This document shows positions 8,941-17,600 of a DNA stretch of 64,000 nt, one piece after another (position 1 is the stretch's first letter; the number at the start of each line of letters is the position of its first letter). The DNA is from CAVXDY01 sp963721335 (lineage in GTDB: Bacteria; Actinomycetota; Thermoleophilia; Miltoncostaeales; Miltoncostaeaceae). The notes beneath the pieces are model-generated. The model saw only the letters and a program-made list of their open reading frames with translations, did no database searches and was not told where the DNA came from. The DNA lies in the NCBI GenBank assembly GCA_963721335.1, contig CAVRIV010000002.1, positions 496,001-560,000 on the forward strand, read 5' to 3'. The position numbers were made by a program, and so were the translations under genes.

Positions 8941-10299
8941 GTGAGCGTGCGGGTCTACTTCTGCGGGCCCACCGTCTACGGCCGCGTCCACATCGGGAAC
9001 GCCCGCCCGTTCGTGGTCTTCTCCGTGCTGAAGCGATCGCTGGAGCGCCGGGGCACGCGGGTGAGGCTCGTCTCGAACCTGACCGACGTGAACGACAAGA
9101 TCTACGCCGCCGCGCTCGAGGAGGGGGTGCCGAGCGACGAGCTCGCGCGGCGCTACTCGGAGGCCTACATCGCCGACACCGACCGCCTGGGGTTGGGCCG
9201 TCCCGACGCCGAGCCGCGCGTCACCGGGTCCATCCCCGAGATCATCGAGCTCATCGCGACGCTCGTCGAGAAGGGCCTGGCGTACCCCGCGGCCGGCGAC
9301 GTCTACTACCGCGTCGAGCGCTTCCCCGGTTACGGGCGCCTGTCCGGGCGCAAGCTGGACGAGATGATCTCCCAGGAGCCCGGCGAGGGGAAGGAGTCGC
9401 CCCTCGACTTCGCCCTCTGGAAGGGGCGCAAGGACGACGAGGACACCTGGTGGCCGTCGCCCTGGGGCCCCGGCCGCCCGGGCTGGCACATCGAGTGCTC
9501 GGCGATGGCCGAGACCGCGCTCGGACACGGCTTCGAGGTCCACGGGGGCGGCATCGACCTCGTCTTCCCCCACCACGAGAACGAGATCGCCCAGTCCGAG
9601 GGCGCGCGCGAGGGCCCCATGGCGGCCGTCTGGATGCACAACGAGATGCTCGAGCTGGGCGACGAGAAGATGAGCAAGAGCGTGGGCAACACGGCCCTTC
9701 TCGGCGATGTGCTCGACCGCTGGCCGGCCGAGGTGGTGATCGCCTTCTTCCTCACCAGCCACTACCGCTCGCGGCTGCCGTTCACCGAGGCGCGCATGGC
9801 CGAGGCCGCCGCCGTGGTCGACCGGCTCGCCAACGCCCTGCGCGCGATCGACCGCGCCATGGCCACGACCGCGGAGGAGGGGCTCGACACCGACCTCGGC
9901 CGCGCCGTGGCGGAGGGCCGCACCGAGTTCGCCCGCGCGCTCGACGACGACTTCAACACGCCCGAGGCCTTCGCCGCCCTCGCCCAGATCGTGCGCGCCG
10001 TGAATCGGGCCACGGCGCCCGGGGGTCCGGCGGGCGCCTCCCAGCTCCGCGAGACGCGCCACGAGCTGGTGGACCTGCTCGACATGCTGGGCCTCGCGGG
10101 CATCGACCCCGGCCCGGAGGACGAGGTCCCGGAGGAGGCCACCGAGCTCCTCTCCCAGCGCGAGGAGGCACGCGCCGCCGGCGACTTCGCGCGCGCGGAC
10201 GCCCTGCGCGGGCAGCTCCGCGACCTCGGATTCGAGATCACCGACACCCCCGACGGCCCGCAGGTGGCCCGGACGCCGGGGGTCTCCCCGCCGGCGTGA
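8941..10299 (+). CDS. cysS: Cysteinyl-tRNA synthetase (5' end in another frame)
   Basis: Class I aminoacyl-tRNA synthetase for cysteine. From GTG 8941 the 452 residues begin VRVYFCGPTVYGRVHIGNAR (HIGN = HIGH motif) and include the zinc-site region GWHIECSAM and KMSKSVGN (KMSKS). The usual first strand is missing, but it is found just upstream in another frame: ATG 8871, overlapping the ispF stop, gives a typical CysS start with LHSTLTKRKEPV. One extra base around 8935-8942 separates the two. Because cysS is essential, either the base call is wrong or GTG 8941 is really used. rlmB overlaps the 3' end (GTGA). Confidence 0.93.
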   Translation: MSVRVYFCGPTVYGRVHIGNARPFVVFSVLKRSLERRGTRVRLVSNLTDVNDKIYAAALEEGVPSDELARRYSEAYIADTDRLGLGRPDAEPRVTGSIPEIIELIATLVEKGLAYPAAGDVYYRVERFPGYGRLSGRKLDEMISQEPGEGKESPLDFALWKGRKDDEDTWWPSPWGPGRPGWHIECSAMAETALGHGFEVHGGGIDLVFPHHENEIAQSEGAREGPMAAVWMHNEMLELGDEKMSKSVGNTALLGDVLDRWPAEVVIAFFLTSHYRSRLPFTEARMAEAAAVVDRLANALRAIDRAMATTAEEGLDTDLGRAVAEGRTEFARALDDDFNTPEAFAALAQIVRAVNRATAPGGPAGASQLRETRHELVDLLDMLGLAGIDPGPEDEVPEEATELLSQREEARAAGDFARADALRGQLRDLGFEITDTPDGPQVARTPGVSPPA

Positions 10300-10991
10300 G
10301 CCGCGAGGTCGTCTACGGGCGGAACCCCGTCCGTGAGCTGATCGCCGCCGGGGCCCGCCCGGTGCACGAGGTCTGGGCGCTGGCCTCGCTGCGCGGGGAG
10401 GCGTGGCTCCAGGGCGTGCCGGTGGTCGAGCACACCCGCGCCGAGCTCGGCCGGCTGGCCGGGAGCTCGGACCACCAGGGCGTGGTGGCGCTCACCGAGC
10501 CCTACCCCTACGCCGACCCGCGCGACCTGCTGGAGCGCCCCGGCCCCATCGTCTGCCTCGACGGCGCGCACGACCCGCGCAACATCGGCGCGATCGTGCG
10601 CGTGGCCGAGGCGCGCGGCGCCGCGGGGCTGGCGCTACCGCGCCGCGGGGGCCCCGGAGTCACCCCGACCGTGGCCAAGGCGTCGGCCGGCGCCGTGGAG
10701 CACCTCCCCGTGGCCCAGGTCGACAGCGTCGCCGGCTTCCTCCACGAGGCCCGAGACGCGGGGCGGGTCATCGTGGGAGCCGATCAGGACGGCGCCGAGG
10801 ACTACCGCGAACTCGCCTGGCCCGACGACCCCGTTCTGGTCATGGGGGCCGAGGGAGCGGGCCTCCGCCCGAGGGTGCGGGCCGCCTGCGACCACCTCGT
10901 CCGCATCCCCATGGCGGGTCGTGTGGCGTCGCTAAACATCTCCGTGGCGGCCGGAATCTTGCTCTTCCAGGCATTTCGCAACGCCGATTGA
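10296..10991 (+). CDS. rlmB: 23S rRNA 2'-O-methyltransferase RlmB (SpoU family)
   Basis: SpoU/TrmH-type knotted methyltransferase that 2'-O-methylates a guanosine in 23S rRNA. The start EVVYGRNPVRELI is the RlmB substrate-binding domain. The knot motifs follow: LDGAHDPRNIGAIVRVA, VMGAEGAGL and IPMAGRVASLNISVAAGI. At 231 residues it is a normal length. GTG 10296 overlaps the cysS stop as GTGA. The cysS-rlmB pair followed by a SigH-like sigma factor is the Firmicute order without mrnC and the NYN gene. Confidence 0.94.
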   Translation: MSREVVYGRNPVRELIAAGARPVHEVWALASLRGEAWLQGVPVVEHTRAELGRLAGSSDHQGVVALTEPYPYADPRDLLERPGPIVCLDGAHDPRNIGAIVRVAEARGAAGLALPRRGGPGVTPTVAKASAGAVEHLPVAQVDSVAGFLHEARDAGRVIVGADQDGAEDYRELAWPDDPVLVMGAEGAGLRPRVRAACDHLVRIPMAGRVASLNISVAAGILLFQAFRNAD

Positions 10992-11013
10992 CGGAAATTG
11001 CGGCGTTCTATCG

Positions 11014-11042
11014 TTGACTCCGCTTTGTGCGGACGATAACAA
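11014..11042 (+). promoter_or_regulatory. Candidate housekeeping promoter for the SigH-like gene
   Basis: TTGACT at 11014-11019 and TAACAA at 11037-11042 are separated by 17 bases, which fits a sigma-A promoter. It sits in the AT-richer gap after rlmB and about 70 bases before the sigma-factor start, so the sigma gene can be transcribed independently of the isp-cysS-rlmB unit. Confidence 0.5.
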
Positions 11043-11112
11043 TGCCCAACCCTCAAGTTCTCAACACTTTAGTTCAGCCTGAAGGTTGAGAGCTGGATCA
11101 CGGAGAAGGCCC

Positions 11113-11817
11113 ATGGAAATCGCGTTCTCACGAGTTCACACCGCCTCCCGGGGACGCGCTGACCGGGCTCCAGGATCTCACCCTCAACCTTGGATCGAGA
11201 TCCAGGACCGGGCGCTCATCACACGCGCTCGATCCGGCGACGCCGCTGCAATGGACCAGCTGATCGAGAAATACCGAGGTTTCGTGAGGATGAAGGCCAG
11301 CGCCTACTTCCTGGCCGGCGGCGAGAGCGAGGACCTCATCCAGGAGGGCCTGATCGGGTTCTTCAAGGCCGTCCGCGACTACCGCTCCGACCGCGAGGCG
11401 TCGTTCCGCTCGTTCGCCGAGCTCTGCGTGACCCGCCAGATCATCACCGCGATCAAGACGGCGGCCCGCAACAAGCACGTGCCCCTGAACACCTACGTCT
11501 CGTTCAGCCACTCGCGCGCCGGCGCCAGCGGCGACCAGGAGATGTCCCTCGCCGAGGTCCTCCCCGGCGACCCGGTCGTGGACCCCCTGAGCCAGGTCAT
11601 CTCCTCCGAGGAGCTCCGCAGCCTGGTGGAGTGCCTGGGAGACACCCTCTCCGACCTCGAGAGCGGTGTTCTGACCATGTATCTCGAGGGACGCTCCTAC
11701 GAGGAGATCGCCGACCGGCTGGACTGCACCCCCAAAACGGTCGACAACGCCCTACAGCGCGTGAAGCGCAAGGTCCTGGTGCACCTCCGAGGACGCGAGG
11801 TCCTCGACCTGCGCTGA
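11113..11817 (+). CDS. RNA polymerase sigma factor, SigH-like (sigma-70 family)
   Basis: Alternative sigma factor of 234 residues. Region 2 carries YFLAGGESEDLIQEGLIGFFKAVRDY and FRSFAELCVTRQI. Region 4 carries YEEIADRLDCTPKTVDNALQRVKRK as its helix-turn-helix. The family resembles Bacillus sporulation SigH (Spo0H), and the position after rlmB is the Firmicute sigH position, but in non-sporulating actinobacteria its regulon is not defined. ATG 11113 has GGAGAAGG 4-11 bases upstream, and an in-frame earlier ATG (11086) lacks this. Confidence 0.9.
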   Translation: MEIAFSRVHTASRGRADRAPGSHPQPWIEIQDRALITRARSGDAAAMDQLIEKYRGFVRMKASAYFLAGGESEDLIQEGLIGFFKAVRDYRSDREASFRSFAELCVTRQIITAIKTAARNKHVPLNTYVSFSHSRAGASGDQEMSLAEVLPGDPVVDPLSQVISSEELRSLVECLGDTLSDLESGVLTMYLEGRSYEEIADRLDCTPKTVDNALQRVKRKVLVHLRGREVLDLR

Positions 11818-12154
11818 CGTCGAGGGCCAAGCCCGCCCCCGCCCCCGCCGCGCTAGGACGGCTGCGGGACCGAGTGGCCAAAGGGCACCATTCCACCGAC
11901 GAGAGCCCTGGGCAGATGCGACTCCGCCACAGCTCCCCGGAACCGGTGGCGAGTTATGCCGAACCGTCGCAAGCCCCGAGCCCTGTACAGCCAGCGCTGG
12001 CTTGAGATCCGTCAGAGCGCTCGGCTCTTTCAACGCCCTGTTTTCGCAGGCCGTGTCTGCTAAATGACACGAAGCAGTGTGAGGCAGCCCGTCATCTGAG
12101 CAAAGAGCTCAGGGTGCGGACCTTCGCCTTCTAAGACTGAATCGACACAAACGT
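11818..12154. other. Intergenic region without a convincing gene
   Basis: About 340 bases between the sigma gene and the opposing nuclease-like gene. GC content falls toward the nuclease side. The only candidate is a 35-codon frame (ATG 11956 to TAA 12063) containing LYSQRWLEIRQS, which faintly recalls the start of phage HNH endonucleases. It has no ribosome binding site, so I do not call it. The region may be the left border of transferred DNA. Confidence 0.4.
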
Positions 12155-12172
12155 GTGACTGCGCTCAGTCAC
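12155..12172 (-). terminator. Hairpin overlapping the end of the nuclease-like gene
   Basis: Perfect 7-bp stem GTGACTG / CAGTCAC with a 4-base loop. On the minus strand it begins at the stop codon of the nuclease-like gene and is followed by ACGTTTGTG, a weak T-rich tail. It plausibly ends transcription of that gene. Confidence 0.45.
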
Positions 12173-13038
12173 CTATCGGTGCGGGCGTCCCGCTGGCGCG
12201 TCGCACAAGCTCCACGAGGAGCCCATGCTGACCGACGAGATCCTGGCTAGTGAGCCGCAGCCGATAACGGCCCCAGCGCTTGTCGTATTCTAGGCTGTCC
12301 ACCCCAGAATCGTCGATCAGCGCCGTTACTTCCTCGCCCCGAGGTATACGGAACTCCGCTATCAGGTGCTCTCTGCGCGCGCGGAAGGTCAAGAAGTTAT
12401 CCGCAATGCCGTCCCGCGAGAGCCCGATGTAGTGCTTGTTGTATTTGAGCGCCATACCGGGCGTCACCTGGTTAACCAAGGCGAGCACCCCGTCGGCGAC
12501 GGCGACGGAACCCTGAGAGCCACGGTTGATCCAGTACGCGCGATCCGTCGCCTGTCCCGGTTCGTCTTCCTCGTCCGTTCCGAGGCGCACCAGGTCCAGG
12601 ACGGTCGTTGCATTCAGTGTAAGGACGCCATCCACATCCAGAGCGCGCATCTGTATAGCGACCAATGGAATCGCGTTGTTGAACAAGTTAATCACGTTCA
12701 GGAACCGGCTTGTTATGTCCTCTGCCACGATCACGGCGACATGTTCATACTGCGGATAGCGGCCCTTCTCGATGTCCCAATACTCGATAGTGCGAATGAT
12801 ATGAGCCTCGTCCGTAGAGCCCAACTGAATCTCAACCTCATAACGAGTGTGCGTTTCTGGATCGCTTAGCAGGAGGTCCAAGCGTCCCGCGCGGGGCTGT
12901 CGACGTTCAATGTCCTTTACGACAAGGTCGCCCAGGCCTAGTAGGCTTGGATCCTCGGCAAGCAGCCTCTGGAGCCACTTCTCGTTGTAGACCTCGTCGA
13001 GCCTTCAGACTGAGTGGCTTTGACTTGCGGAACTCCAT
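12165..13038 (-). CDS. PD-(D/E)XK nuclease-like protein, horizontally acquired
   Basis: Family not named with certainty. The main frame includes NEKWLQRLLAEDPSLLGLGD, then GRLDLLLSDPETHTRYEVEIQLG, which fits E...D...ExE/Q, the core of PD-(D/E)XK nucleases. IIRTIEYWDIEKGRYPQYEH follows, then a C-terminal part of unknown fold; about 290 residues in all. ATG 13038 with GGAGAAAGGG upstream on the minus strand gives the first 11 codons (MEFRKSKPLSL). A single extra base near 13004-13006 then shifts into the main frame. Without that correction the first start is TTG 12881. The DNA is clearly AT-richer than its neighbours and there are no partner genes, which points to transfer. A role in DNA cleavage or phage defence is a guess. 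Confidence 0.7.
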
Positions 13039-13327
13039 GTGACCCTTTCTCCGCGTCTAGCCGCGGCCCAGCTCTCGCAAGGAGTGGCACGCTAGACCAC
13101 CACGGCAGGGTTCTCTAGGCACGTCTCGTCGCGCCACTCCACCTCACGGCACCCAGTCGCGACATGGATGAAGGGTCGAGCCCCGAGGTGGCCGCTGTGC
13201 AGATCCATTCGTCGATCAGATCGGGGTCTGAGAGCATGTCCGTCGAGGGGCACGCCCAGGTGCCTGCGGGGATGCGATGGCTCGTCCCGAGCGATTCGAG
13301 ACCCTGGGAGGGTACGCTGGAGGCGCG

Positions 13328-13798
13328 GTGCCCTCAGGACCCATCCTCATCGGCTACGACGGCTCTCCGCCCGCCGAACACGCCCTCCGCGAGGCGGCCG
13401 TGCTGCTCGCTCCGCGCGCGGCGCTCGTCGTGGTGGTCTGGGAGGCCGGCGCCGCCTACGTGAACGTTGACGTCGACGAGATCCCGGCGGCGCCGATGGA
13501 CCTGCGCACGGCCGTGCTCACGGACCAGGCGCTCTCCGACGGCGCGCGGCTGATGGCCGATCGTGGCGCCGCGCTCGCCGCCGAGCTGGGGTTCGAGGCC
13601 GAAGGCCTCACGGTGGCCGACGAGGTGACGGTCGGCAGGACGCTCGTCCGGCTCGCTCACGAGCGCGATGCCCAAGTGATCGTCGTCGGCGCGCGCGGCC
13701 ACAGCCGCCTGGAGAGGCTCTTCCTCGGGAGCACCTCGCGGCACGTGGTGGAGCACGCACCCTGCCCCGTGCTCGTGGTGCGCCCGCCCGAGGGCTGA
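13328..13798 (+). CDS. Universal stress protein (UspA family)
   Basis: Cytoplasmic USP-fold protein of about 156 residues. It starts PSGPILIGYDGSPPAEHALREAA and ends with the ATP-binding type motif VVGARGHSRLERLFLGSTSRHVVEHAPCPVLVV (G-2x-G-9x-G-S). GTG 13328 is chosen because GGAGG lies 5-9 bases upstream and the fold begins right after it. ATG 13277 is an in-frame alternative, but a TACGCT hexamer (13313-13318) that could be its -10 lies between the two. Function is probably a general stress role; no partner gene is adjacent. Confidence 0.88.
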   Translation: MPSGPILIGYDGSPPAEHALREAAVLLAPRAALVVVVWEAGAAYVNVDVDEIPAAPMDLRTAVLTDQALSDGARLMADRGAALAAELGFEAEGLTVADEVTVGRTLVRLAHERDAQVIVVGARGHSRLERLFLGSTSRHVVEHAPCPVLVVRPPEG

Positions 13799-13819
13799 CC
13801 CTGGCACGAGCGCTCCGCT

Positions 13820-14095
13820 CTAGGCGACCCGGAAGCCCCCAAGGCCCTCGGGCGGCTCCTCGATCACCTCGAGCCGGTCCACCTCCGCGTCCGGGGGGCC
13901 GGCGTGGGTGAACTCGACGAGCTCCTGAACGGCGTCCTCGTGCCCCTCGAAGACGGCCTCCAGGGTGCCGTCGGCGAGATTGCGGGCGAAGCCGGCGATG
14001 CCGAGCTCGACCGCCAGCCGCCGCAGGCTCTCGCGGAAGAAGACGCCCTGGACCAGCCCGTGAGCCACCACCCGCCGCCGCACGGTCTCAGCCAT
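13820..14095 (-). CDS. acyP: Acylphosphatase
   Basis: Small enzyme (91 residues) that hydrolyses acyl phosphates. The catalytic loop HGLVQGVFFR supplies the essential Arg, and GFARNLADGTLE supplies the catalytic Asn. Length is exactly that of the family. The ATG at 14095 overlaps the end of the upstream CoA-transferase by 8 bases, so the two are likely cotranscribed. Confidence 0.93.
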   Translation of the reverse strand: MAETVRRRVVAHGLVQGVFFRESLRRLAVELGIAGFARNLADGTLEAVFEGHEDAVQELVEFTHAGPPDAEVDRLEVIEEPPEGLGGFRVA

Positions 14096-15272
14096 CGCAG
14101 ACCGCCGCGCCGGCGTGGACGAGCCGGTCGATCTCCTCGTCCGTGCGCCCCAACTCGCTCAACACCGCGCGCGTGTCCTGTCCCAGGCGGCGGCCGGGAA
14201 ACCTGATGGCTCCTGGGGTCTCGGACAACGGCAGGACGGGCGCGGTCATGGTCGAGGGCGCCCAGCTCGGGGTCGTGGGCCTCGGCGAGTAGGCCGGCGG
14301 CGCGTGCCGCCGGGTCGTCGAAGAGCGCGTCGCGCTCGCGCACGGGGGAGGCGGGCACGCCGACCTCGGCGAGAAGCCGCTCCCACTCGGCGCTGGTGCG
14401 CTCGCGCATCCTCGGGGCGACCAGGGCGGTGAGCTCGGCCTCGCGCTCGACCCGCGTCGCGCGGTCGTTCCAGGGCGGCTCGTCCAGGAGCCCGGGGAGC
14501 CCGATCACCTCGCAGAAGCTCCTCGCGCGGCGCTCGGCGTAGGCGGCCACCGCGAGCCAGCCGTCGGCGGTGCGGTAGGGCCGGAAGAAGGCGCGTGAGA
14601 ACGTGCGGACGCCGTGCTCGGGGAGGTCGTCGATGCGCACCAGCGAGTGCGCGTTGAGAGCCACGGCGGCCCCGAGGAGGGACGCGTCGACGAGCTGGCC
14701 TTGCCCGGTCGTCGCGCGGGACACCAGCGCCGCGAGGATCGCCGCGCAGGCGAGGAGCGGCACGGCCGTGTCGGTGACGGGCACCGGGCCCGCCAGCGGC
14801 TCGCCGTCGTCGGCCTGTGCCATGAACCCGGTGAGCGCCTGCGCCTGGAGGTCGTAGCCGGGCCGTCCCTCGAGCTCACCCGCCGCGCCGAAGGCGGAGA
14901 TGGCGCAGTAGACGAGGGCCGGATTGAGTCCCGGGCGTCCTCCCAGCCGAAGCCGAGCCGCTCGGGCACGCCCGGGCGCATGTTCGTCACCAGGACGTCG
15001 GAGCGCGCGATCAGGTCGCTCATCACCTCCCGGGCCTCGGGCCGCCGGAGGTCGAGGCAGACGGCGCGCTTGTTGCGGTTGAGCTGGAGGTGGTGGCGGC
15101 TGCGGCCGGGGTGGCCGGGGATGCGCTCGTGGTCGCGCCAGTCGTCGCCCGCGGGGCCCTCCACCTTCACGACCTCGGCCCCCAGGTCGCCCAGGTGCAT
15201 GGCCGTGAGCGGGCCGGCCAGGTTGTGCGACACATCGAGCACCCGGAGGCCCGTGAGCGGGGGCCGGCTCAT
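14088..15272 (-). pseudogene. CaiB/BaiF family CoA-transferase, two frameshifts
   Basis: Family III CoA-transferase. The start (LTGLRVLDVSHNLAGPL...LGAEVVKVEGPAGDDWR, with RNKRAVCLDL) is typical. Near 14925 the frame must lose one step to continue as LNPALVYCAISAFG and GRPGYDLQAQALTGFMAQ. Near 14255 a second shift is needed to reach MTAPVLPLSETPGAIRFPG and the normal C terminus, which ends at 14088 inside the acyP start. Without the shifts the protein is severely truncated. One apparent missing and one apparent extra base in a conserved gene suggest sequence error, but true decay is possible. Substrate unknown. Confidence 0.82.
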
Positions 15273-15282
15273 GGCCCGATGG

Positions 15283-15288
15283 TATCCT
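15283..15288 (+). promoter_or_regulatory. -10-like hexamer upstream of pspA
   Basis: TATCCT in the 51-base gap between the divergent CoA-transferase and pspA starts. The same kind of hexamer precedes many genes here. Confidence 0.35.
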
Positions 15289-15323
15289 CGGATGGTCCTG
15301 CGGGGATCGAAGGGAGCGGTGCG

Positions 15324-16079
15324 ATGGGCCTGATGGGCCGATTCACGACCATCGTCAAGGCCAAGGCCAGCAAGGCCCTGGACCGCGCCGAGGACCCTCG
15401 GGAGACGCTCGACTACTCCTACGAGAAGCAGCTCGAGATGGTGCAGAACGTGCGCCGCGGGGTGGCGGACGTGGCCACCAGCAAGAAGCGCCTCGAGATC
15501 CAGGCGGCCAAGCTGGAGCAGAGCGTCACGAAGCTGGATTCGCAGGCGCGTCAGGCGCTCGCGCAGGGTCGCGAGGACCTGGCCCGCGTCGCCCTCGAGC
15601 GCAAGAAGGGTGCCCAGGCCCAGCTCCAGAGCCTGGACGAGCAGAAGGCCCAGCTCCAGATCGAGCAGGACAAGCTCGTGGTGGCCGAGCAGCGGCTGAC
15701 GGCGAAGGTCGAGGCCTTCCGCACCCGCAAGGAGACGATCAAGGCCCAGTACACCGCGGCCGAGGCCCAGACCAAGATCTCCGAGGCGGTGACGGGGGTC
15801 TCCGAGGACATGGCCGACGTCGGCCTCGCCATCGAGCGGGCCGAGAACAAGACCGAGACCATGCGCGCCCGCGCGGGCGCCATCGACGAGCTGCTCGAGT
15901 CGGGTGCGCTCACCGATCTCACCGACAACCGCGACTCGATCGACCGGGAGCTGGAGCAGATCTCGTCCAAGGGCGACGTCGACTCCGAGCTCGCGACGAT
16001 GAAGGCCGAGCTCGGCGCCGGCGCGCCGCCGGCCGGTCAGATCGAGGGCGGAGGCGGGACCGAGGAGCCGAAGCCGTGA
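15324..16079 (+). CDS. pspA: Phage shock protein A (PspA/IM30 family)
   Basis: Peripheral membrane protein that polymerises on damaged membranes and buffers envelope stress. The 251 residues start with the amphipathic helix MGLMGRFTTIVKAKASKAL, then FSYEKQ-type motif (YSYEKQLEMVQNVRRGVADV), and form a long coiled coil to about residue 225, with a Gly/Pro-rich end. ATG 15324 has AGGGAG 8-13 bases upstream. pspAA overlaps its stop, and pspAB/htpX lie 1.5 kb away on the other strand, the known actinobacterial partner set. Confidence 0.94.
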   Translation: MGLMGRFTTIVKAKASKALDRAEDPRETLDYSYEKQLEMVQNVRRGVADVATSKKRLEIQAAKLEQSVTKLDSQARQALAQGREDLARVALERKKGAQAQLQSLDEQKAQLQIEQDKLVVAEQRLTAKVEAFRTRKETIKAQYTAAEAQTKISEAVTGVSEDMADVGLAIERAENKTETMRARAGAIDELLESGALTDLTDNRDSIDRELEQISSKGDVDSELATMKAELGAGAPPAGQIEGGGGTEEPKP

Positions 16080-16354
16080 TCGTGCGGATCCTCGGCGAGG
16101 GCCAGTACCGGCTGGACGACGAGGCCTTCTCGACCGTCAACGCGATCGACGACCGGGTTCAGGCCGCCGCCGACGCGTCCGACGCCGCCGGCTTCGAGGC
16201 CGCGCTGACCGAGCTGGTCGACACCGTCGTGCGCCTGGGGACGCCGCTCGCCACCGACGACTTCGAGGGGTCCGACGCCATCGTGCCGGGCCACGGCACG
16301 ACCCTGGAGGACGCGCGCGAGCTGCTGTCCTCGGAGGGGCTCATCCCCGACTGA
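16076..16354 (+). CDS. pspAA: PspA-associated protein PspAA
   Basis: Small 92-residue partner of PspA. The family start IVRILGEGQYRLDDEAF and the helical middle (VNAIDDRVQAAADASDAAGFEAALTELV, read in pieces) match PspAA. Molecular function is unknown; genomic co-occurrence ties it to the PspA system. GTG 16076 overlaps the pspA stop (GTGA), which implies coupled translation and fixed stoichiometry. Confidence 0.88.
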   Translation: MIVRILGEGQYRLDDEAFSTVNAIDDRVQAAADASDAAGFEAALTELVDTVVRLGTPLATDDFEGSDAIVPGHGTTLEDARELLSSEGLIPD

Positions 16355-16386
16355 GGCAGCGGGCCGGCCTCGCGGGACCATCCGCC

Positions 16387-17124
16387 ATGCCCCACGCCAC
16401 CTATCGCGAGATCGCTCCCCCGCCCGCGCTCGGGGCGTGGGTGGACTGCCTGTGGGAGCGGAGCCTGCCGCCCGACGCGTGCCACCACGTGCAGCGCGTC
16501 CTGCCCGACGGCTGCATCGACCTGATCTGGAGCGACGGCATGGGGCTGCTCGCCGTGGGGCCGAACACCACGGCCTTCCTCGCGCGGATGGCGCCCGGCG
16601 AGGGCGCGGTGGGGGTGCGGTTCCGGCCCGGCGGCGCGCCGGCGCTCCTCGGCGTGCCGGGAGACGGGTTGCGCGACCTGCGCGCCCCGGCGGCCGAGGT
16701 GTGGGGACCGGACGCGGACCGCCTGGAGGACGCCGTGGCGGGAGCGAGCCGGCCGGCGGAGCGCGGTGGGCTGCTGCTGGACTGGCTGGGGCGGCGCGTC
16801 GCGCGGGCGGCGTCGCCCGACCCGCTGGTGACCGCGGCGGTCGCCGCCCTGAGCGCGGATCGCGCCGAGCCGGTCGCGGGCCTCGCCGACCGGCTGGGGG
16901 TGGGGCAGCGCCACCTGCGCCGGCGCTTCACGGCCGAGGTGGGCTACGGCCCCAAGCGCTTCGCCAGAGTGATGCGGCTGCAGCGCGCGCTCGCGATCGC
17001 CGGCGCAGACGGGGCGGGAGGATGGTCCGAGGTGGCGTACGTGGCCGGCTACGCCGACCAGTCCCACCTCGTCAACGACTGCCGCTCCCTGGCCGGGGTG
17101 CCGCCCACCCTGCTCGCGGCGTAG
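16387..17124 (+). CDS. AraC family transcriptional regulator
   Basis: 245-residue regulator. The N-terminal part (YREIAPPPALGAWVDCLWER, HHVQRVLPDGCIDLIW) matches the DUF6597-type domain. The C-terminal AraC helix-turn-helix spans about 150-240 (LADRLGVGQRHLRRRF...GYGPKRFARVMRL...VAYVAGYADQSHLVNDCRSLAGVPP). Such DUF6597-AraC regulators often sit beside small-molecule-modifying enzymes, and the VOC protein 72 bases downstream is the likely partner. It lies between the two halves of the psp set, but no functional link is visible. Confidence 0.88.
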   Translation: MPHATYREIAPPPALGAWVDCLWERSLPPDACHHVQRVLPDGCIDLIWSDGMGLLAVGPNTTAFLARMAPGEGAVGVRFRPGGAPALLGVPGDGLRDLRAPAAEVWGPDADRLEDAVAGASRPAERGGLLLDWLGRRVARAASPDPLVTAAVAALSADRAEPVAGLADRLGVGQRHLRRRFTAEVGYGPKRFARVMRLQRALAIAGADGAGGWSEVAYVAGYADQSHLVNDCRSLAGVPPTLLAA

Positions 17125-17195
17125 CCGTTTCCTTCAAGACGGCCGGCCGCGGGGGCGGGATGATGGCCCCAGATCGAGCGAGCGAGGAGGCGGAG

Positions 17196-17600
17196 ATGAG
17201 CGAGCAGGGGACCCTTGGATGGGTGATCGTCTACGTGCCCGAGGTGGAGCGGGCGGTGGAGTTCTACGAGCGCGCCTTCGGCCTGACGAGGGCCTTCGTC
17301 AACCCCACCGGGACCTTCGGCCAGCTCGAGACCGGCACGACCGCCCTCGCCTTCGCGGCGGAGACGCTGGCCGACGCCCACCTCCCGAACGGGGTGCGCC
17401 CGGGCTCCGGAGAGCCGCCCGCCAACGTCGAGCTGGCGCTGATCTTCGACGACGTCGAGGCCGCCTTCGCCCACGCGGTGGCCGAGGGGTGCACCGTCCT
17501 GGCCGAGCCGGCGATGCAGCCCCAGAACCAGGTGGTCGGCTGGGTGCGCGATCCCTTCGGGACCCTGCTCGAGATCGCCTCCCCGGTCGGGGTCAGCTGA
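17196..17600 (+). CDS. VOC (glyoxalase/bleomycin resistance) family protein
   Basis: Vicinal-oxygen-chelate fold, 134 residues. The start GWVIVYVPEVERAVEFYERAFGL and the end VVGWVRDPFGTLLEIASP are the two beta-alpha-beta-beta-beta modules. The substrate cannot be told. ATG 17196 has GGAGG 6-10 bases upstream. It follows the AraC regulator and probably forms a unit with it. Its 3' end overlaps the opposing pspAB gene by 8 bases. Confidence 0.88.
   Translation: MSEQGTLGWVIVYVPEVERAVEFYERAFGLTRAFVNPTGTFGQLETGTTALAFAAETLADAHLPNGVRPGSGEPPANVELALIFDDVEAAFAHAVAEGCTVLAEPAMQPQNQVVGWVRDPFGTLLEIASPVGVS

Noticed and set aside
11956..12063. 35-codon frame resembling an HNH start (LYSQRWLEIRQS)
   Set aside because: No ribosome binding site, no cysteine or histidine motif after it, and the similarity is too short.
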